A DNA stretch of 64,000 nucleotides from JACCZX01 sp963824935. GTDB lineage: Bacteria; Pseudomonadota; Gammaproteobacteria; Burkholderiales; Burkholderiaceae_F. Positions 51,159-60,740 of the stretch are shown here, one piece after another. The stretch is from the NCBI GenBank assembly GCA_963824935.1, contig CAWGRF010000016.1, forward strand, positions 1-64,000, written 5' to 3'. Each line of letters starts with the position of its first letter. Within the stretch, counting starts at the first letter, position 1. A program made the translations under genes and the position numbers. Under the pieces are notes generated by a model, which was not told the DNA's origin, did not search any database, and was given only the letters and a program-made list of their open reading frames with translations.

Positions 51159-52567
51159 ACTCTGGCGGGCTGCACGCGCGCCGCCAGCCACACCAGGATC
51201 AGTACCGGCACACCGAGCCAGGCGGTGGTCTGAAAGAACGCGATGTAGCCATACGTGTCGACGAACGCACCTGAAAAACCGGCGACAAATTTGGGCAGCA
51301 GCAGCATGACCGACGAGAACAACGCATATTGCGTGGCCGAGTAGGCGACGTTTGTGAGGCTCGACAGATAGGCGATAAACGCCGCCGATGCGATGCCGGC
51401 CGACAAATTGTCGGCGGAGATCACGAAGATCAATCCGGTTAGATCGTGACCGCGCGCTGCAAGCCAGGCAAACAGCAGATTCGACGCCGCCGACAACATC
51501 GCACCGAGGAACAAGATGCGCATCACTCCAAAGCGCAGGGCGAGCGCGCCACCGATAAAGCCACCGGCAAGCGTCATCAGCAGCCCGTAGATTTTTGAAA
51601 CCGCGGCGACCTCTTCCTTGCTGTAACCCATGTCGACGTAGAACGGCAACGCCATTATGCCGAGCACGATGTCCGAAATGCGATAAATGGCAATCAACGC
51701 CAGCAACAAGAGCGCATGCCAGCGAAAGCGATGAATGAAGTCGGCGAACGGCCCGATGACCGCAATCTGCAGCCAGGCAAGCGCGCGTGCCAGCCGGGGT
51801 GACAAGCCGCGCTCGGTAATCAGCTGCCGCGCCAGCGCGATCTCCTGCTCGACAACGCCTTGCTGTTCCCGGTCGCGCGCGGGCTCGGGCGCCAGCAGAA
51901 CCGTGATGACGCCGATCAGCATCGATGCCGCCATGATCAGGTACGCCACCGTCCATGCGAGGCGCTATGCCGGCTCGCCTCGACGGCGTTCGCATCGCCT
52001 GCTGCCTGCGCTGCGATCCAAAGCACGCCCGCTCCGGCCCAGATCATCGCGAGCCGGTAGCCGGTCTGATACATCGCCGCCAATGCCGCCTGCTTGTCGA
52101 CTTCGGCTGATTCGATCCGATACGCATCGAGCGCAATGTCCTGCGTTGCCGACCCAAACGCGGCGATCAGCGCAAACCAAACGAGCGGCTGCAATCCTTC
52201 CAGCGGATTGGTCAGCGCCATGCCGATCAGGCCGCCAATGATGACGAGCTGCGACGCCAACAGCCAACTGCGGCGGCGTCCCAACGTGTGCGTCAGCCAG
52301 GGCAGCGAAAGTCGGTCAACGAGCGGTGCCCACGCCCACTTGAATCCGTACGCGAGTCCGACCCAGCTCAGATATCCGATCGTCGTGCGATCGATTCCCG
52401 CTTCGCGCAGCCGGAACGATAGGGTGCCGAGCACGAGCAGCAGCGGCAAGTCCGGCCGAGAAGCCCAGGAACAGCATGCGCAGCGCCGCAGGTTCGGAGT
52501 ACACGCGCAGCGCGTCACGCCAGCGGCCCTGTGGACTCGATGCAGCGCTTGCCGCTTCGTCGATCAT
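51137..52567 (-). CDS. ampG: AmpG-type muropeptide MFS permease (two frame changes)
   Basis: An inner-membrane transporter with about 12-14 helices in three frames. The start is MIDEAASAASSPQGRWRDAL, then LRMLFLGFSAGLPLLLVLG, LREAGIDRTTIGYLSWVGLA, LGRRRSWLLASQLVIIGG, FALIAAFGSATQDIALDAYR and AAMYQTGYRLAMIWAG. A change near 51955 leads to AYLIMAASMLIGVITVLLAP and the remaining helices. The TQDIALDAYRIE signature is that of AmpG, which imports GlcNAc-anhydro-muropeptides for cell-wall recycling and beta-lactamase signalling. The breaks near 52447 and 51955 look like indels. Confidence 0.85.
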
Positions 52568-52622
52568 CCGGCACGCCGCCAGGACAAGAGGGGCTCGATG
52601 CGCGCGTGGCGCTGGCACATTT

Positions 52623-53396
52623 TCACAGGCGTCCGGTGTAGCCAATCGTCAGCGGCGCGTGATCTGAGAAGCGCTTGCTCATGTAGATCTCCGCCGCGCG
52701 TGCGCGTCTGGCAATCCCCGGTGTAGCGATCTGGTAATCGATGCGCCAACCGACGTTGTTCGCGTACGCCTGACCGAAATTGCTCCACCAGGTATAGCGC
52801 TCAGGGCGAGGGTCCAAGGTACGAAACACGTCGACCCAGCCGTGCTGTTCAAATACGCGCGACAGCCATGCGCGCTCTTCCGGCAGGAAACCCGAGTGCT
52901 TTTGGTTGCTGCGCCAGTTTTTCAAATCGATTTCTCGGTGCGCGATGTTGATGTCGCCGCACAGGATGAACTCGCGTCCACTGCGTGCCAGCAACTCGAG
53001 GTGTGGCAAAAACTCCGCCAGGAATCGGTACTTCGCTTCCTGCCGATGCGGGCCAGACGAACCGGACGGAAAGTACACCGAGATAACGGTCACGTCCCGG
53101 AATCGCGCTTCGACATAGCGGCCCTCGGCATCGAACTCCTTCGACCCAAAACCGAGCTGGATCGCACGCGGCCGCCTGCGTGCATAGAGCGCGGTGCCGG
53201 CGTAGCCGCGCCTGCTCGCGCAGTGAAAGTAAGTATGCATGCCGTCTGGACGGCTGTGTTCCGGAATGTCGCACTCGTCAGCCTTGACTTCCTGCAGACA
53301 CACCACATCGGGCTTCGACCGCTCGAGCCATCGGGTGAGGCCTTTGCGCGTTGCCGAGCGTATTCCGTTGGCGTTAAGCGTGGTTATCCGGAACAT
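52623..53396 (-). CDS. xth: Exodeoxyribonuclease III
   Basis: A 257-residue AP endonuclease/3'-5' exonuclease. Visible are MFRITTLNANGIRSATRKGL, VVCLQEVKADE (catalytic Glu), VISVYFPSGSSGPHRQEAKY, FILCGDINIAHREIDLKNWR (Asp and Asn), YTWWSNFGQAYANNVGWRID and KRFSDHAPLTI (catalytic His). It repairs abasic sites and oxidised 3' ends. It is divergent from pyrE, a common betaproteobacterial pairing; the 155-bp gap includes a 13-bp tandem duplication. Confidence 0.95.
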   Translation of the reverse strand: MFRITTLNANGIRSATRKGLTRWLERSKPDVVCLQEVKADECDIPEHSRPDGMHTYFHCASRRGYAGTALYARRRPRAIQLGFGSKEFDAEGRYVEARFRDVTVISVYFPSGSSGPHRQEAKYRFLAEFLPHLELLARSGREFILCGDINIAHREIDLKNWRSNQKHSGFLPEERAWLSRVFEQHGWVDVFRTLDPRPERYTWWSNFGQAYANNVGWRIDYQIATPGIARRARAAEIYMSKRFSDHAPLTIGYTGRL

Positions 53397-53485
53397 GCAG
53401 GGTCAGCGGCGGCGTGAGCTAAGCCAAAAAATGACGTCAATTTTCGACGTTCGGCTTGAACGCATGCGGCAAAATTGGAGGAACC

Positions 53486-53511
53486 GACACAGGGTAGGGA
53501 CACAGGGTAGG
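53486..53511. repeat. 13-bp perfect tandem duplication upstream of pyrE
   Basis: GACACAGGGTAGG occurs twice head-to-tail in the xth-pyrE divergent gap, about 40 bp before the pyrE start. The same kind of 13-bp duplication occurs at 9201-9226, with a different sequence. It lies where a promoter or leader should be. Confidence 0.75.
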
Positions 53512-53551
53512 TTATCCGCATTAGTGATCGGTGCTATGGGGCGGGTTCGAC

Positions 53552-54241
53552 GTGGATTCTCTGCGACAACAATTTATCGAGTTCGCGCTGGCGAGCAAGG
53601 TGCTGACGTTCGGCGAGTTCAAAACCAAGGCCGGTCGTCTGTCACCGTATTTCTTCAACGCGGGACTGTTTAATCACGGCGCGACGCTCGGCCGGCTCGC
53701 AGGTTTCTACGCGCGGACTCTGTTGGCTGCGCGTGCACGAGGTCAAGTTGTCTTCGATATGCTGTTCGGTCCGGCCTACAAAGGCATTACGTTGGCGTCT
53801 GCCACGGCGGTGGCACTCGCCGACCTCGGCACGGATGTGCCCTTTGCGTTCAATCGCAAGGAGGCGAAGGATCACGGCGAGGGCGGCGTCATTGTCGGCA
53901 GCCCCCTCGTGGGGAAGGTCGTGATTGTCGATGACGTGATTACCGACGGTGCGGCGAAGCGAGAGTCGGTTGAGCTGATTCGCGCGCACGGCGCCGAGCC
54001 GGTGGCGGTCCTGATTGCGCTGGACCGGGTCGAGCGCGCCGCTGCTGTGTCCGAAGGCGCCGAGAAGCTGTCGTCACAGTCGGCAGTTCAGGCGTTTGAG
54101 CGAGAGTTCGGCATCCCGGTGATATCGATTGCCAACTTTGGCGACCTGATGCAGTTCCTCGATTCCGATTCACCTCTCGCGCGGGATGCGCGCGCTTTTC
54201 GTGCCGCCATGGAACAATATCGGGCCAAATATGGAGCGTGA
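53552..54241 (+). CDS. pyrE: Orotate phosphoribosyltransferase
   Basis: A 229-residue enzyme (GTG start; VDSLRQQFIEFALASKVLTF). The PRPP-binding motif VVIVDDVITDGAAKRESVE is near residue 125, and FGPAYKGITLASATAVAL and FNRKEAKDHGEGG are PyrE signatures. It makes orotidine 5'-phosphate in pyrimidine synthesis. The GTG was chosen because it matches the family N terminus; an ATG 21 bp earlier is in frame. An extra loop (AAAVSEGAEKLSS) lengthens it compared with E. coli (213). The next gene overlaps its stop. Confidence 0.95.
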   Translation: MDSLRQQFIEFALASKVLTFGEFKTKAGRLSPYFFNAGLFNHGATLGRLAGFYARTLLAARARGQVVFDMLFGPAYKGITLASATAVALADLGTDVPFAFNRKEAKDHGEGGVIVGSPLVGKVVIVDDVITDGAAKRESVELIRAHGAEPVAVLIALDRVERAAAVSEGAEKLSSQSAVQAFEREFGIPVISIANFGDLMQFLDSDSPLARDARAFRAAMEQYRAKYGA

Positions 54242-54944
54242 TTCGTTGGGCCATTCGATCCGAGCTCTGCTGACGCCGCTGACCTCATTGACTTTGGGGG
54301 CTGGCTTGCTGGCATGTGCCGGCGTGGCATGGGCGCAGCCGTCGATCTTCAGCTGCACCGTTAACGGCAAGACGTATTCGGGGGACCGGCAGCCGCCGGA
54401 GTGCGCCAATTCTGACGTGCGCGAGCTGAATCGCGATGGCTCTTTGCGCCGCCTGATCCCGCGGCCGCTCACGGTGGAAGAGCAGCGCGCACGCGCACTG
54501 GAGGCGAAAAAACGGCTGGAGGCGGAGGACAAGCAGCTCGCGCAGCGGCGGCGCGACAAATCTCTGCTCGAAGCGTATGCGAACGAGGAAGAGATCGAGG
54601 CAGCGCGGGCGAAGTCGCTCGAAACCGGCAATCAGGTCATCGCGCGCGCCAGCCAACGAATATCCGGCTTGAACGGCGAACGCAAGAAGCTCGACGACGA
54701 GTCGGAGTTTTACAAGAAGCGCGTATTGCCGGATCAAATCACGCGCAGCCTTGTTTCGAATCAGCAGCAACTAGAGGCGGAAGAAAAGGTCGTCAGCGAT
54801 GCACGCGCCGAAATCCAACGCATCAACGACCGGTACGACAGCGAGAAGAAGCGCTTTCGCGAACTGCTTGCGCAGGGTGCGCGCCCGGTACAGCGCAATC
54901 CGGAAACCGACATACTGCTCGACCCGCGCTTTCAGGGGAAGTGA
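54231..54944 (+). CDS. DUF4124-type periplasmic coiled-coil protein
   Basis: A 237-residue protein starting MERDSLGHSIRALLTPLTSL with a signal (cleavage near AWA-QPS) and a DUF4124-like head: SIFSCTVNGKTYSGDRQPPE, with a Cys pair (FSC and PECAN). The rest is a long charged helix (TVEEQRARALEAKKRLEAED to INDRYDSEKKRFRELLAQ), surely coiled coil. The start overlaps pyrE by 11 bp. Such proteins are periplasmic and of unknown function; many occur beside pyrE in Burkholderiales. Confidence 0.75.
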   Translation: MERDSLGHSIRALLTPLTSLTLGAGLLACAGVAWAQPSIFSCTVNGKTYSGDRQPPECANSDVRELNRDGSLRRLIPRPLTVEEQRARALEAKKRLEAEDKQLAQRRRDKSLLEAYANEEEIEAARAKSLETGNQVIARASQRISGLNGERKKLDDESEFYKKRVLPDQITRSLVSNQQQLEAEEKVVSDARAEIQRINDRYDSEKKRFRELLAQGARPVQRNPETDILLDPRFQGK

Positions 54945-55052
54945 ACGCCTGAATAGGTCAAGGATCTGAAGGCAAGCGCGCGACATCGAGCGCGGAGTCT
55001 TCCAGTTGAACGACCTGTGCTAAGAAAGCGGCGGGTGGGTGACTTGTCGGGG

Positions 55053-56530
55053 CTACTGAGCAAGCTTCCGTCGCAGGATTTCGTTCACTTGCTGCGGATT
55101 GGCCTTGCCCTGCGTCGCCTTCATCGCTTGACCGATCAGCGCGTTAAACGCCTTTTCCCTGCCGGCTCGAAACTCCGCGACCGACTTCGCGTTGGCCACA
55201 AGCACATCGTCGACTATCTTCTCGATCGCCGACAAGTCGGAAATCTGCTTCAGCCCTCTGGCTTCGATGATCGCGTCGGCGCTCGCGCTCTTCGCCGGCC
55301 CACAGCGCCGCGAACACGTCCTTGGCGGTCTTGTTGTTGATCGTGCCGTCGGCCACGCGGGCAATTAGACCGGCAAGCTGCTCTGCGGAAACATTGCCGA
55401 AATGATCCGGTAGGTCGAGCTTGCGTGGGTCGACCTGCCTTTCATTTAGAGCCGCCGAGACCTCCCCGAGGACCCAGTTGGCTGCGGCCTTTGCATCACC
55501 GCAGCGTCGCGCGACGTCCTCGAAGAATGTCGCCATTTCCTTGGTCGCGGTCAGCGTCTGCGCGTCGTATTCGTTCAATCCGTACTCACTCACGAACCGC
55601 TCACGCATCGCGCCCGGCAACTCGGGCATGGAGCGCGCGCACCTGCTCGATCCAGTCGTTCGAAATCGCCAGCGGCAGCAGATCGGGATCCGGGAAATAG
55701 CGATAGTCCATCGCATCTTCCTTGCTGCGCATCGGCCGCGTCTCGTCGCGCTCTGGGTCATACAGACGCGTTTCCTGCACGACCGTGCCGCCGTCTTCGA
55801 TCAAGTCGATCTGCCGCCGCACCTCGAACTCGATCGCGCGTTCGAGAAACCTGAAACTGTTCAGATTCTTGATCTCGCAACGCGTGCCCAGGTGTGATTC
55901 GCCTGCAGGCCGCACGGAAACGTTGGCATCGCAGCGAAAACTGCCTTCCTGCATGTTGCCGTCGCACACGTCGAGCCAGATCACGAGCGCGTGCATGGCT
56001 TTCGCATAGGCAACCGCTTCTGCCGCCGACCGCATCTCGGGTTCGGACACGATCTCGAGCAGCGGCACGCCGGCACGGTTCAGATCGATGCCTGACATCC
56101 TGTCGACTCCGACATCCTCGTGCAGCGACTTGCCGGCGTCTTCCTCCAGATGCGCGCGCGTGAGCCGCACCGTCTTGATGTACGCCTCGCCGGTTTTCGG
56201 CTGCACGACGAACGTCAATGCCCCACCCTTATCCACAGGCGTTTCGTACTGGCTGATTTGGTAGCCCTTTGGGAGGTCAGGATAGAAGTAGTTCTTGCGC
56301 GCGAAAATGCTGTGTGTAGCCACCTGCGCGCCGATCGCAACGCCGAAGCGGATCGCGCGTTCAACCGCGCCCCGGTTTAATACGGGCAACGTGCCTGGCA
56401 GGGCCAGATCAATTGCGCTCGCTTGCGAGTTCGGCTCTGCGCCGAAATCGGTCGACGAGCCCGAGAAAATCTTGCTCGCAGTCGTCAACTGCGCATGCGT
56501 TTCGATGCCGACCACAACTTCCCACTGCAT
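55053..56530 (-). CDS. gatB: Asp-tRNA(Asn)/Glu-tRNA(Gln) amidotransferase subunit GatB (two frame changes)
   Basis: The tRNA-binding/kinase subunit of GatCAB. The N-terminal MQWEVVVGIETHAQLTTASK, NYFYPDLPKGYQISQYETPV and IDLNRAGVPLLEIVSEPEMR are intact, followed by RCDANVSVRPAGESHLGTRC and MDYRYFPDPDLLPLAIS. A change near 55630 leads to the helical part (VSEYGLNEYDAQTLTATKE), and another near 55300 to the YqeY-like tail (QVNEILRRKLAQ). About 490 residues. It phosphorylates mischarged Glu/Asp-tRNA before amidation. Because GatB is usually essential, the breaks are probably errors. Confidence 0.85.
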
Positions 56531-56545
56531 TGGCGTCAACAGTCC

Positions 56546-57646
56546 CTAATGCAGCGTTGTAGCAGTGTTCTCGTGCAGTAGCCGTCGTGCTTCACGCTGT
56601 TCGTGACCATGAGTGTCCCACGCAGCTTGAGCCATCGTGCGATGCTGCCGCACCTGCGCGGGTTGCTGCACGCTTTCGAGCGCGGCCGCCATGTTCTCGT
56701 GCACGATGGCGCGAATGTCGGCCGGGGTCGATTCGTCCACGCGGCGTAACGCGGTAACTGCCTGTGCATAGCCTGCATCGATTTCACCGAGCTGCAAGAG
56801 GCAGGTCGCACGATCAGCCATCGCGGCGGTGACTTCGTGCAGGAATCCATCGCCTTCGCATTGCGGCAGATGCATGTCGTACAACGCGAGCGCCTGGTCG
56901 TAACGCTTTTGCAGTACGTACATTTCGGCGAGCAACAGGTGGTCGAGCGTGGGCGCGGGGCCATCCGGCACCTGCGCCGCGTACTCGATGCCCCGCTGCA
57001 ACGCGGCGATCGCTTCCTTTACGCTGTGCGGATCGAGCTCGCCGCAGCCTGCCGATTGTCGCGCGTGAGCCGCCTTCGCCAACGCCGCGCGGTGCAGCCA
57101 GCTGGCCATCGCGATTTCGTCATCGAGATCCCTGACGACATCGTGCGTTTCGCGATAAAGGCGGTACGCCGTTTCGTGGTCGTGCGCGTCCTGATGCAGG
57201 GACGCCAGAGCGAGCGACGCGCGATACCTGGCTTCGAGCGTGGCACCGGAACTCGCGAGAACCGACCTGGCATAGGAAACCGCGGCTCTCACATCGCCTT
57301 CGCGCTGCATGAACAGCGCCAGCGCCGATTCGCATTCAGCTATCAGCGTCGGCTCGTTGCACTGGCGCGCTTCACCGAGTGCTGCGTACATCTGATGCCG
57401 GGCGTCGGAAAAGCGCTTCGAAAAATAGGTGCCGATCGCGCGCGCATAGGCAAAGCGCAACAGCAGCGCGCGCGGCGCGCCGGACGGCATCTGCTGCTCG
57501 GCGTCCGCGAGCGTTCGGTCCGCTTCCTTGACTCTACCAAGACGCGCCAACAGTACGGCTCGGTCTTGCAGCAAGCGGATACGGTCCGTTATCGCCGCGG
57601 CCGCGGCGACATTGCGCGAATTGACTTCGAGCAGACGCTGCGACAT
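56546..57646 (-). CDS. TPR-like helical-repeat protein
   Basis: A 366-residue soluble protein made almost entirely of helix pairs with TPR/SEL-like spacing: DRAVLLARLGRVKEADRTLA, ALGEARQCNEPTLIAECESA, RASLALASLHQDAHDHETAY and EMYVLQKRYDQALALYDMHL. No enzymatic domain or membrane helix is visible. Such repeats mediate protein contacts. It sits between gatB and gatA on the same strand, interrupting the gat operon with a repeat element at its 5' side. Family and function unknown. Confidence 0.65.
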   Translation of the reverse strand: MSQRLLEVNSRNVAAAAAITDRIRLLQDRAVLLARLGRVKEADRTLADAEQQMPSGAPRALLLRFAYARAIGTYFSKRFSDARHQMYAALGEARQCNEPTLIAECESALALFMQREGDVRAAVSYARSVLASSGATLEARYRASLALASLHQDAHDHETAYRLYRETHDVVRDLDDEIAMASWLHRAALAKAAHARQSAGCGELDPHSVKEAIAALQRGIEYAAQVPDGPAPTLDHLLLAEMYVLQKRYDQALALYDMHLPQCEGDGFLHEVTAAMADRATCLLQLGEIDAGYAQAVTALRRVDESTPADIRAIVHENMAAALESVQQPAQVRQHRTMAQAAWDTHGHEQREARRLLHENTATTLH

Positions 57647-57659
57647 CAACAGTCCGATG

Positions 57660-57766
57660 CAAAACTACTGTGCGTCGCCATCTTGCGCCTGCGGTGCTCA
57701 ACGTACCTTCTTGTACGCTTGCGCTCCTCGGCGCAACCTGGGGCCTGCTCGCTACGTCTTTCATCG
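57660..57766. repeat. Dispersed palindromic intergenic repeat, copy B
   Basis: The second copy of the element at 10334-10440. Blocks CTACTG, GCGGTGCTCAACGTAC, TTGTACGC, GCGCTCCTCGG and GCTCGCTACGTCTTTC are shared. Its inner hairpin pairs TTGCGC with GCGCAA around CTCCTCG, different bases from copy A but the same geometry. It fills the gap between the TPR-like gene and the gatA stop. Confidence 0.7.
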
Positions 57767-57771
57767 GACCG

Positions 57772-59247
57772 TTAGTACCCAGCCGGTCGACGCGTATGCC
57801 AGTCGGTGGCGCGCTGATACGCGTGCGCCACCCCGAGCATGCGCGCTTCGTCGAAATAGTTGGCGATCAACTGCAGCCCCACCGGACGTTTGCCGTTGAC
57901 CGGGCCTGCGCCGAAGCCGCACGGAATGCTCATCGACGGCACGCCCGCCAGACTGCCTGGCACGGTGTAGTAATCAGCCATGTACATGGCGACCGGATCG
58001 GCCGCCTTCTCCCCGAAACCGAACGCTACGCTCATCGTTACCGGTCCGGCGATCACGTCACATTGGGAGAACGCACGGCTGAATTCGTCGGCGATAATCC
58101 GGCGCACCTTCTGCGCCTTGATGTAGTACGCGTCGTAGTAGCCGTGTGACAGCACGTAGGTGCCGACCAGGATGCGGCGCTTCGGCTCGGCCCCAAACCC
58201 CTCGGAGCGCGACTTCTTGATCATGTCCGTCAAGTCGCCGTAGCGCTCGGCGCGATGCCCATAGCGCACGCCGTCGAAGCGCGATAAGTTGCTCGATGCC
58301 TCCGCCGGCGCGACCACGTAATACACCGGGATGCCGAGCTCGGCATTGGGCAGCGAAATATCGACCAATACCGCGCCGAGCCGTTGGTACTCGGCCAGCG
58401 CCTCGCGCACCGCCGCTTCCACGTCGGGCTGTAGCAGCTCGCCAAAAAATTCCTTCGGCACGCCGATCTTCAGTCCTTTGACGTCGAGGCCAAGCTGCCG
58501 CGTGTAATCCTCGCGCGGCCGGTTTGCGCTGGTCGAGTCCTTCGGATCGAAGCCCAACATCTGGTTGAAAACGAGCGCGGCATCTTCGGCCGAGCGGGTC
58601 ATCAAGCCGGCCGTATCAAGACTCGACGCGAACGCGATCATTCCCCAGCGCGAGGGCCGGCCGTAGGTCGGCTTGGTGCCCGTGACACCCGTAAAGGCGG
58701 CCGGCTCGCGAATCGAGCCGCCGGTATCGGTGGCAGTCGCCACCGGCGCCAGGCGTGCCGCGACCGACGCGGCCGAGCCGCCCGACGAGCCGCCGGGCAC
58801 CGCGCCCGGGTCCCACGGGTTCAGCACGTTGCCGAAGGCGCTGTTTTCGTTCGACGAACCCATCGCGAACTCGTCGCAATTGAGCTTGCCCAGGGTCACC
58901 ATGCCGGCCTGCTTCAGGTTATCGACGACAGTGGCGTCAAACGGGCTCCGGTAGCCGCGCAGCATCCGGCTCGCCGCGGTGGAACAGAAGTCGCGGGTAA
59001 CGAAGATATCCTTGTGCGCGATCGGCACGCCAGTCAGCGGCGTGGCGCTGCCTTCATTGGCAGCCCGGCGCGCATCGGCGGCCGCCGCCTGCGCCAAAGT
59101 CACTTCCGGGCGAACGTCGAGAAATGCGTTCAAGTTACGGTGCAATTCCATGCGATCAAGATGCGCCTGCGCCAGTTCGACGGCAGATACTTTCTTCGCC
59201 GCCAGCGCGCGCGACAGCTCCGCAAGCGAGCAATGCGCAAGCTCCAT
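57772..59247 (-). CDS. gatA: Glutamyl-tRNA(Gln) amidotransferase subunit GatA
   Basis: A 491-residue amidase-signature enzyme. The Ser-cisSer-Lys triad is visible: Lys in GVPIAHKDIFV and both serines in PGGSSGGSAASVA, with DTGGSIREPAAFTGVTGTKP after it. MGSSNENSAFGNVLNPWDPG is also typical. It releases ammonia from glutamine and passes it to GatB. It begins three bases after the gatC stop, in the usual gatC-gatA order. Confidence 0.95.
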   Translation of the reverse strand: MELAHCSLAELSRALAAKKVSAVELAQAHLDRMELHRNLNAFLDVRPEVTLAQAAAADARRAANEGSATPLTGVPIAHKDIFVTRDFCSTAASRMLRGYRSPFDATVVDNLKQAGMVTLGKLNCDEFAMGSSNENSAFGNVLNPWDPGAVPGGSSGGSAASVAARLAPVATATDTGGSIREPAAFTGVTGTKPTYGRPSRWGMIAFASSLDTAGLMTRSAEDAALVFNQMLGFDPKDSTSANRPREDYTRQLGLDVKGLKIGVPKEFFGELLQPDVEAAVREALAEYQRLGAVLVDISLPNAELGIPVYYVVAPAEASSNLSRFDGVRYGHRAERYGDLTDMIKKSRSEGFGAEPKRRILVGTYVLSHGYYDAYYIKAQKVRRIIADEFSRAFSQCDVIAGPVTMSVAFGFGEKAADPVAMYMADYYTVPGSLAGVPSMSIPCGFGAGPVNGKRPVGLQLIANYFDEARMLGVAHAYQRATDWHTRRPAGY

Positions 59248-59249
59248 CC

Positions 59250-59537
59250 CTATTCAACCACGCGCGGAACGAGAAACAGGCCGCCGAGCTGCGCCGGCGC
59301 ATTGACCATGACTTCGGCCCGCTGATCGCCTTCGGTCACCACGTCGTCGCGCAGGCGAACGGTGCCGCCCAGTGGATCGGCCATCGGCTCGACACCGGCG
59401 GTGTCGACCGCCTGCATGCGCTCGATCATCGCGAATATGTCGACCAGTTGCGCCAGAGCGCGGGCCGCTTCATCGTCGGTGATCTCGATGCGCGCAAGAT
59501 GGGCGATGCGCCGGACCTGATCGAGATCGAGTGACAT
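59250..59537 (-). CDS. gatC: Glutamyl-tRNA(Gln) amidotransferase subunit GatC
   Basis: A 95-residue protein: MSLDLDQVRRIAHLARIEIT, then AARALAQLVDIFAMIERMQA, VDTAGVEPMADPLGG and the closing APAQLGGLFLVPRVVE. These are GatC signatures; it wraps around GatA and GatB to stabilise the complex. It is the first gene of the operon and is divergent from mreB; the 116-bp gap has a TATCAT that could be a -10 for mreB, but no clear -35. Confidence 0.93.
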   Translation of the reverse strand: MSLDLDQVRRIAHLARIEITDDEAARALAQLVDIFAMIERMQAVDTAGVEPMADPLGGTVRLRDDVVTEGDQRAEVMVNAPAQLGGLFLVPRVVE

Positions 59538-59653
59538 GCGCGCGGGATGGATATGAGAGGAAAGGAGGAAGATAAGACGCGAAAAAAGTCTATCATTCGC
59601 CCCACTTTCGAGCCTGGGCAGTCAAGTTTGTCGCTGCTGCCCCACTACCACCC

Positions 59654-60697
59654 ATGTTCGGTTTTCTGCGCGGTTACTTCTCCAATGATCTTGCGATTGA
59701 CCTCGGCACCGCCAACACGTTGATCTACGTGCGCGGCAAGGGCATCGTGCTCGATGAACCTTCGGTCGTTGCGATCCGGCAGGAAGGCGGCCCCAACGGC
59801 AAGCGCACGATCCAGGCGGTCGGCAAGGAAGCCAAGCAGATGTTGGGCAAGGTGCCGGGCAACATCGAGGCGATTCGCCCGATGAAGGACGGCGTCATCG
59901 CGGATTTCACCGTGACCGAGCAGATGCTGAAGCAGTTCATCAAGATGGTTCATCCATCGAGCCTGTTCGCACCGAATCCGCGCATCATCATTTGCGTGCC
60001 GTGCGGCTCGACACAGGTCGAGCGGCGCGCGATCAAGGAATCGGCCGAAGCCGCCGGCGCGTCGCAGGTGTTCCTGATCGAGGAGCCGATGGCGGCGGCG
60101 ATCGGCGCCGGCTTGCCGGTGTCCGAAGCGTCGGGCTCGATGGTGGTCGACGTCGGCGGCGGCACCACGGAAGTCGGCGTGATCTCGTTAGGCGGCATGG
60201 TCTACAAGGGCTCGGTGCGGGTCGGCGGCGACAAGTTCGACGAGGCGATCATCAATTACATACGCCGCAATTACGGCATGCTGATCGGCGAGCCGACCGC
60301 GGAATCGATAAAAAAACAAATCGGCTCGGCGTTTCCCGGCTCCGAAGTGCGCGAGATGGAAGTCAAGGGGCGCAATTTGTCCGAAGGGATTCCGCGCAGC
60401 TTTACGATTTCGAGCAACGAGATTCTCGAGGCGCTTACCGATCCGCTGAATCAGATCGTGTCGAGCGTGAAGATCGCGCTCGAACAGACCCCGCCCGAAC
60501 TCGGCGCCGATATTGCCGACCGCGGCATGATGCTGACCGGTGGCGGTGCGCTGCTGCGCGATCTCGATCGGTTGATGATGGAAGAAACCGGGCTGCCGGT
60601 GGTCGTGGCTGAAGAGCCATTGACCTGCGTCGTGCGCGGCTGCGGCACCGCGCTCGAGCGGATGGACAAGCTCGGGACGATCTTCGCAACGGGGTGA
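59654..60697 (+). CDS. mreB: Rod shape-determining protein MreB
   Basis: A 347-residue bacterial actin. The phosphate-1 loop is DLAIDLGTANTLIYVRGKGI, phosphate-2 is MVVDVGGGTTEVGVISLGG, and the connecting and adenosine motifs include PCGSTQVERRAIKESAEAAG and MLTGGGALLRDLDRLM. It polymerises under the membrane and guides lateral wall synthesis with MreC, MreD, RodA and PBP2. The N-terminal amphipathic MFGFLRGYFSNDLAI binds membrane. It is the first gene of the cell-shape operon. Confidence 0.97.
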   Translation: MFGFLRGYFSNDLAIDLGTANTLIYVRGKGIVLDEPSVVAIRQEGGPNGKRTIQAVGKEAKQMLGKVPGNIEAIRPMKDGVIADFTVTEQMLKQFIKMVHPSSLFAPNPRIIICVPCGSTQVERRAIKESAEAAGASQVFLIEEPMAAAIGAGLPVSEASGSMVVDVGGGTTEVGVISLGGMVYKGSVRVGGDKFDEAIINYIRRNYGMLIGEPTAESIKKQIGSAFPGSEVREMEVKGRNLSEGIPRSFTISSNEILEALTDPLNQIVSSVKIALEQTPPELGADIADRGMMLTGGGALLRDLDRLMMEETGLPVVVAEEPLTCVVRGCGTALERMDKLGTIFATG

Positions 60698-60740
60698 CGC
60701 TGCGCAATAACGCGACGGCTCAAAAGTAGGGGGTTTACTT

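Noticed and set aside
59538..59653. A sigma-70 promoter for mreB (TATCAT near 59592)
   Set aside because: No convincing -35 element at the right spacing; left out as a feature.
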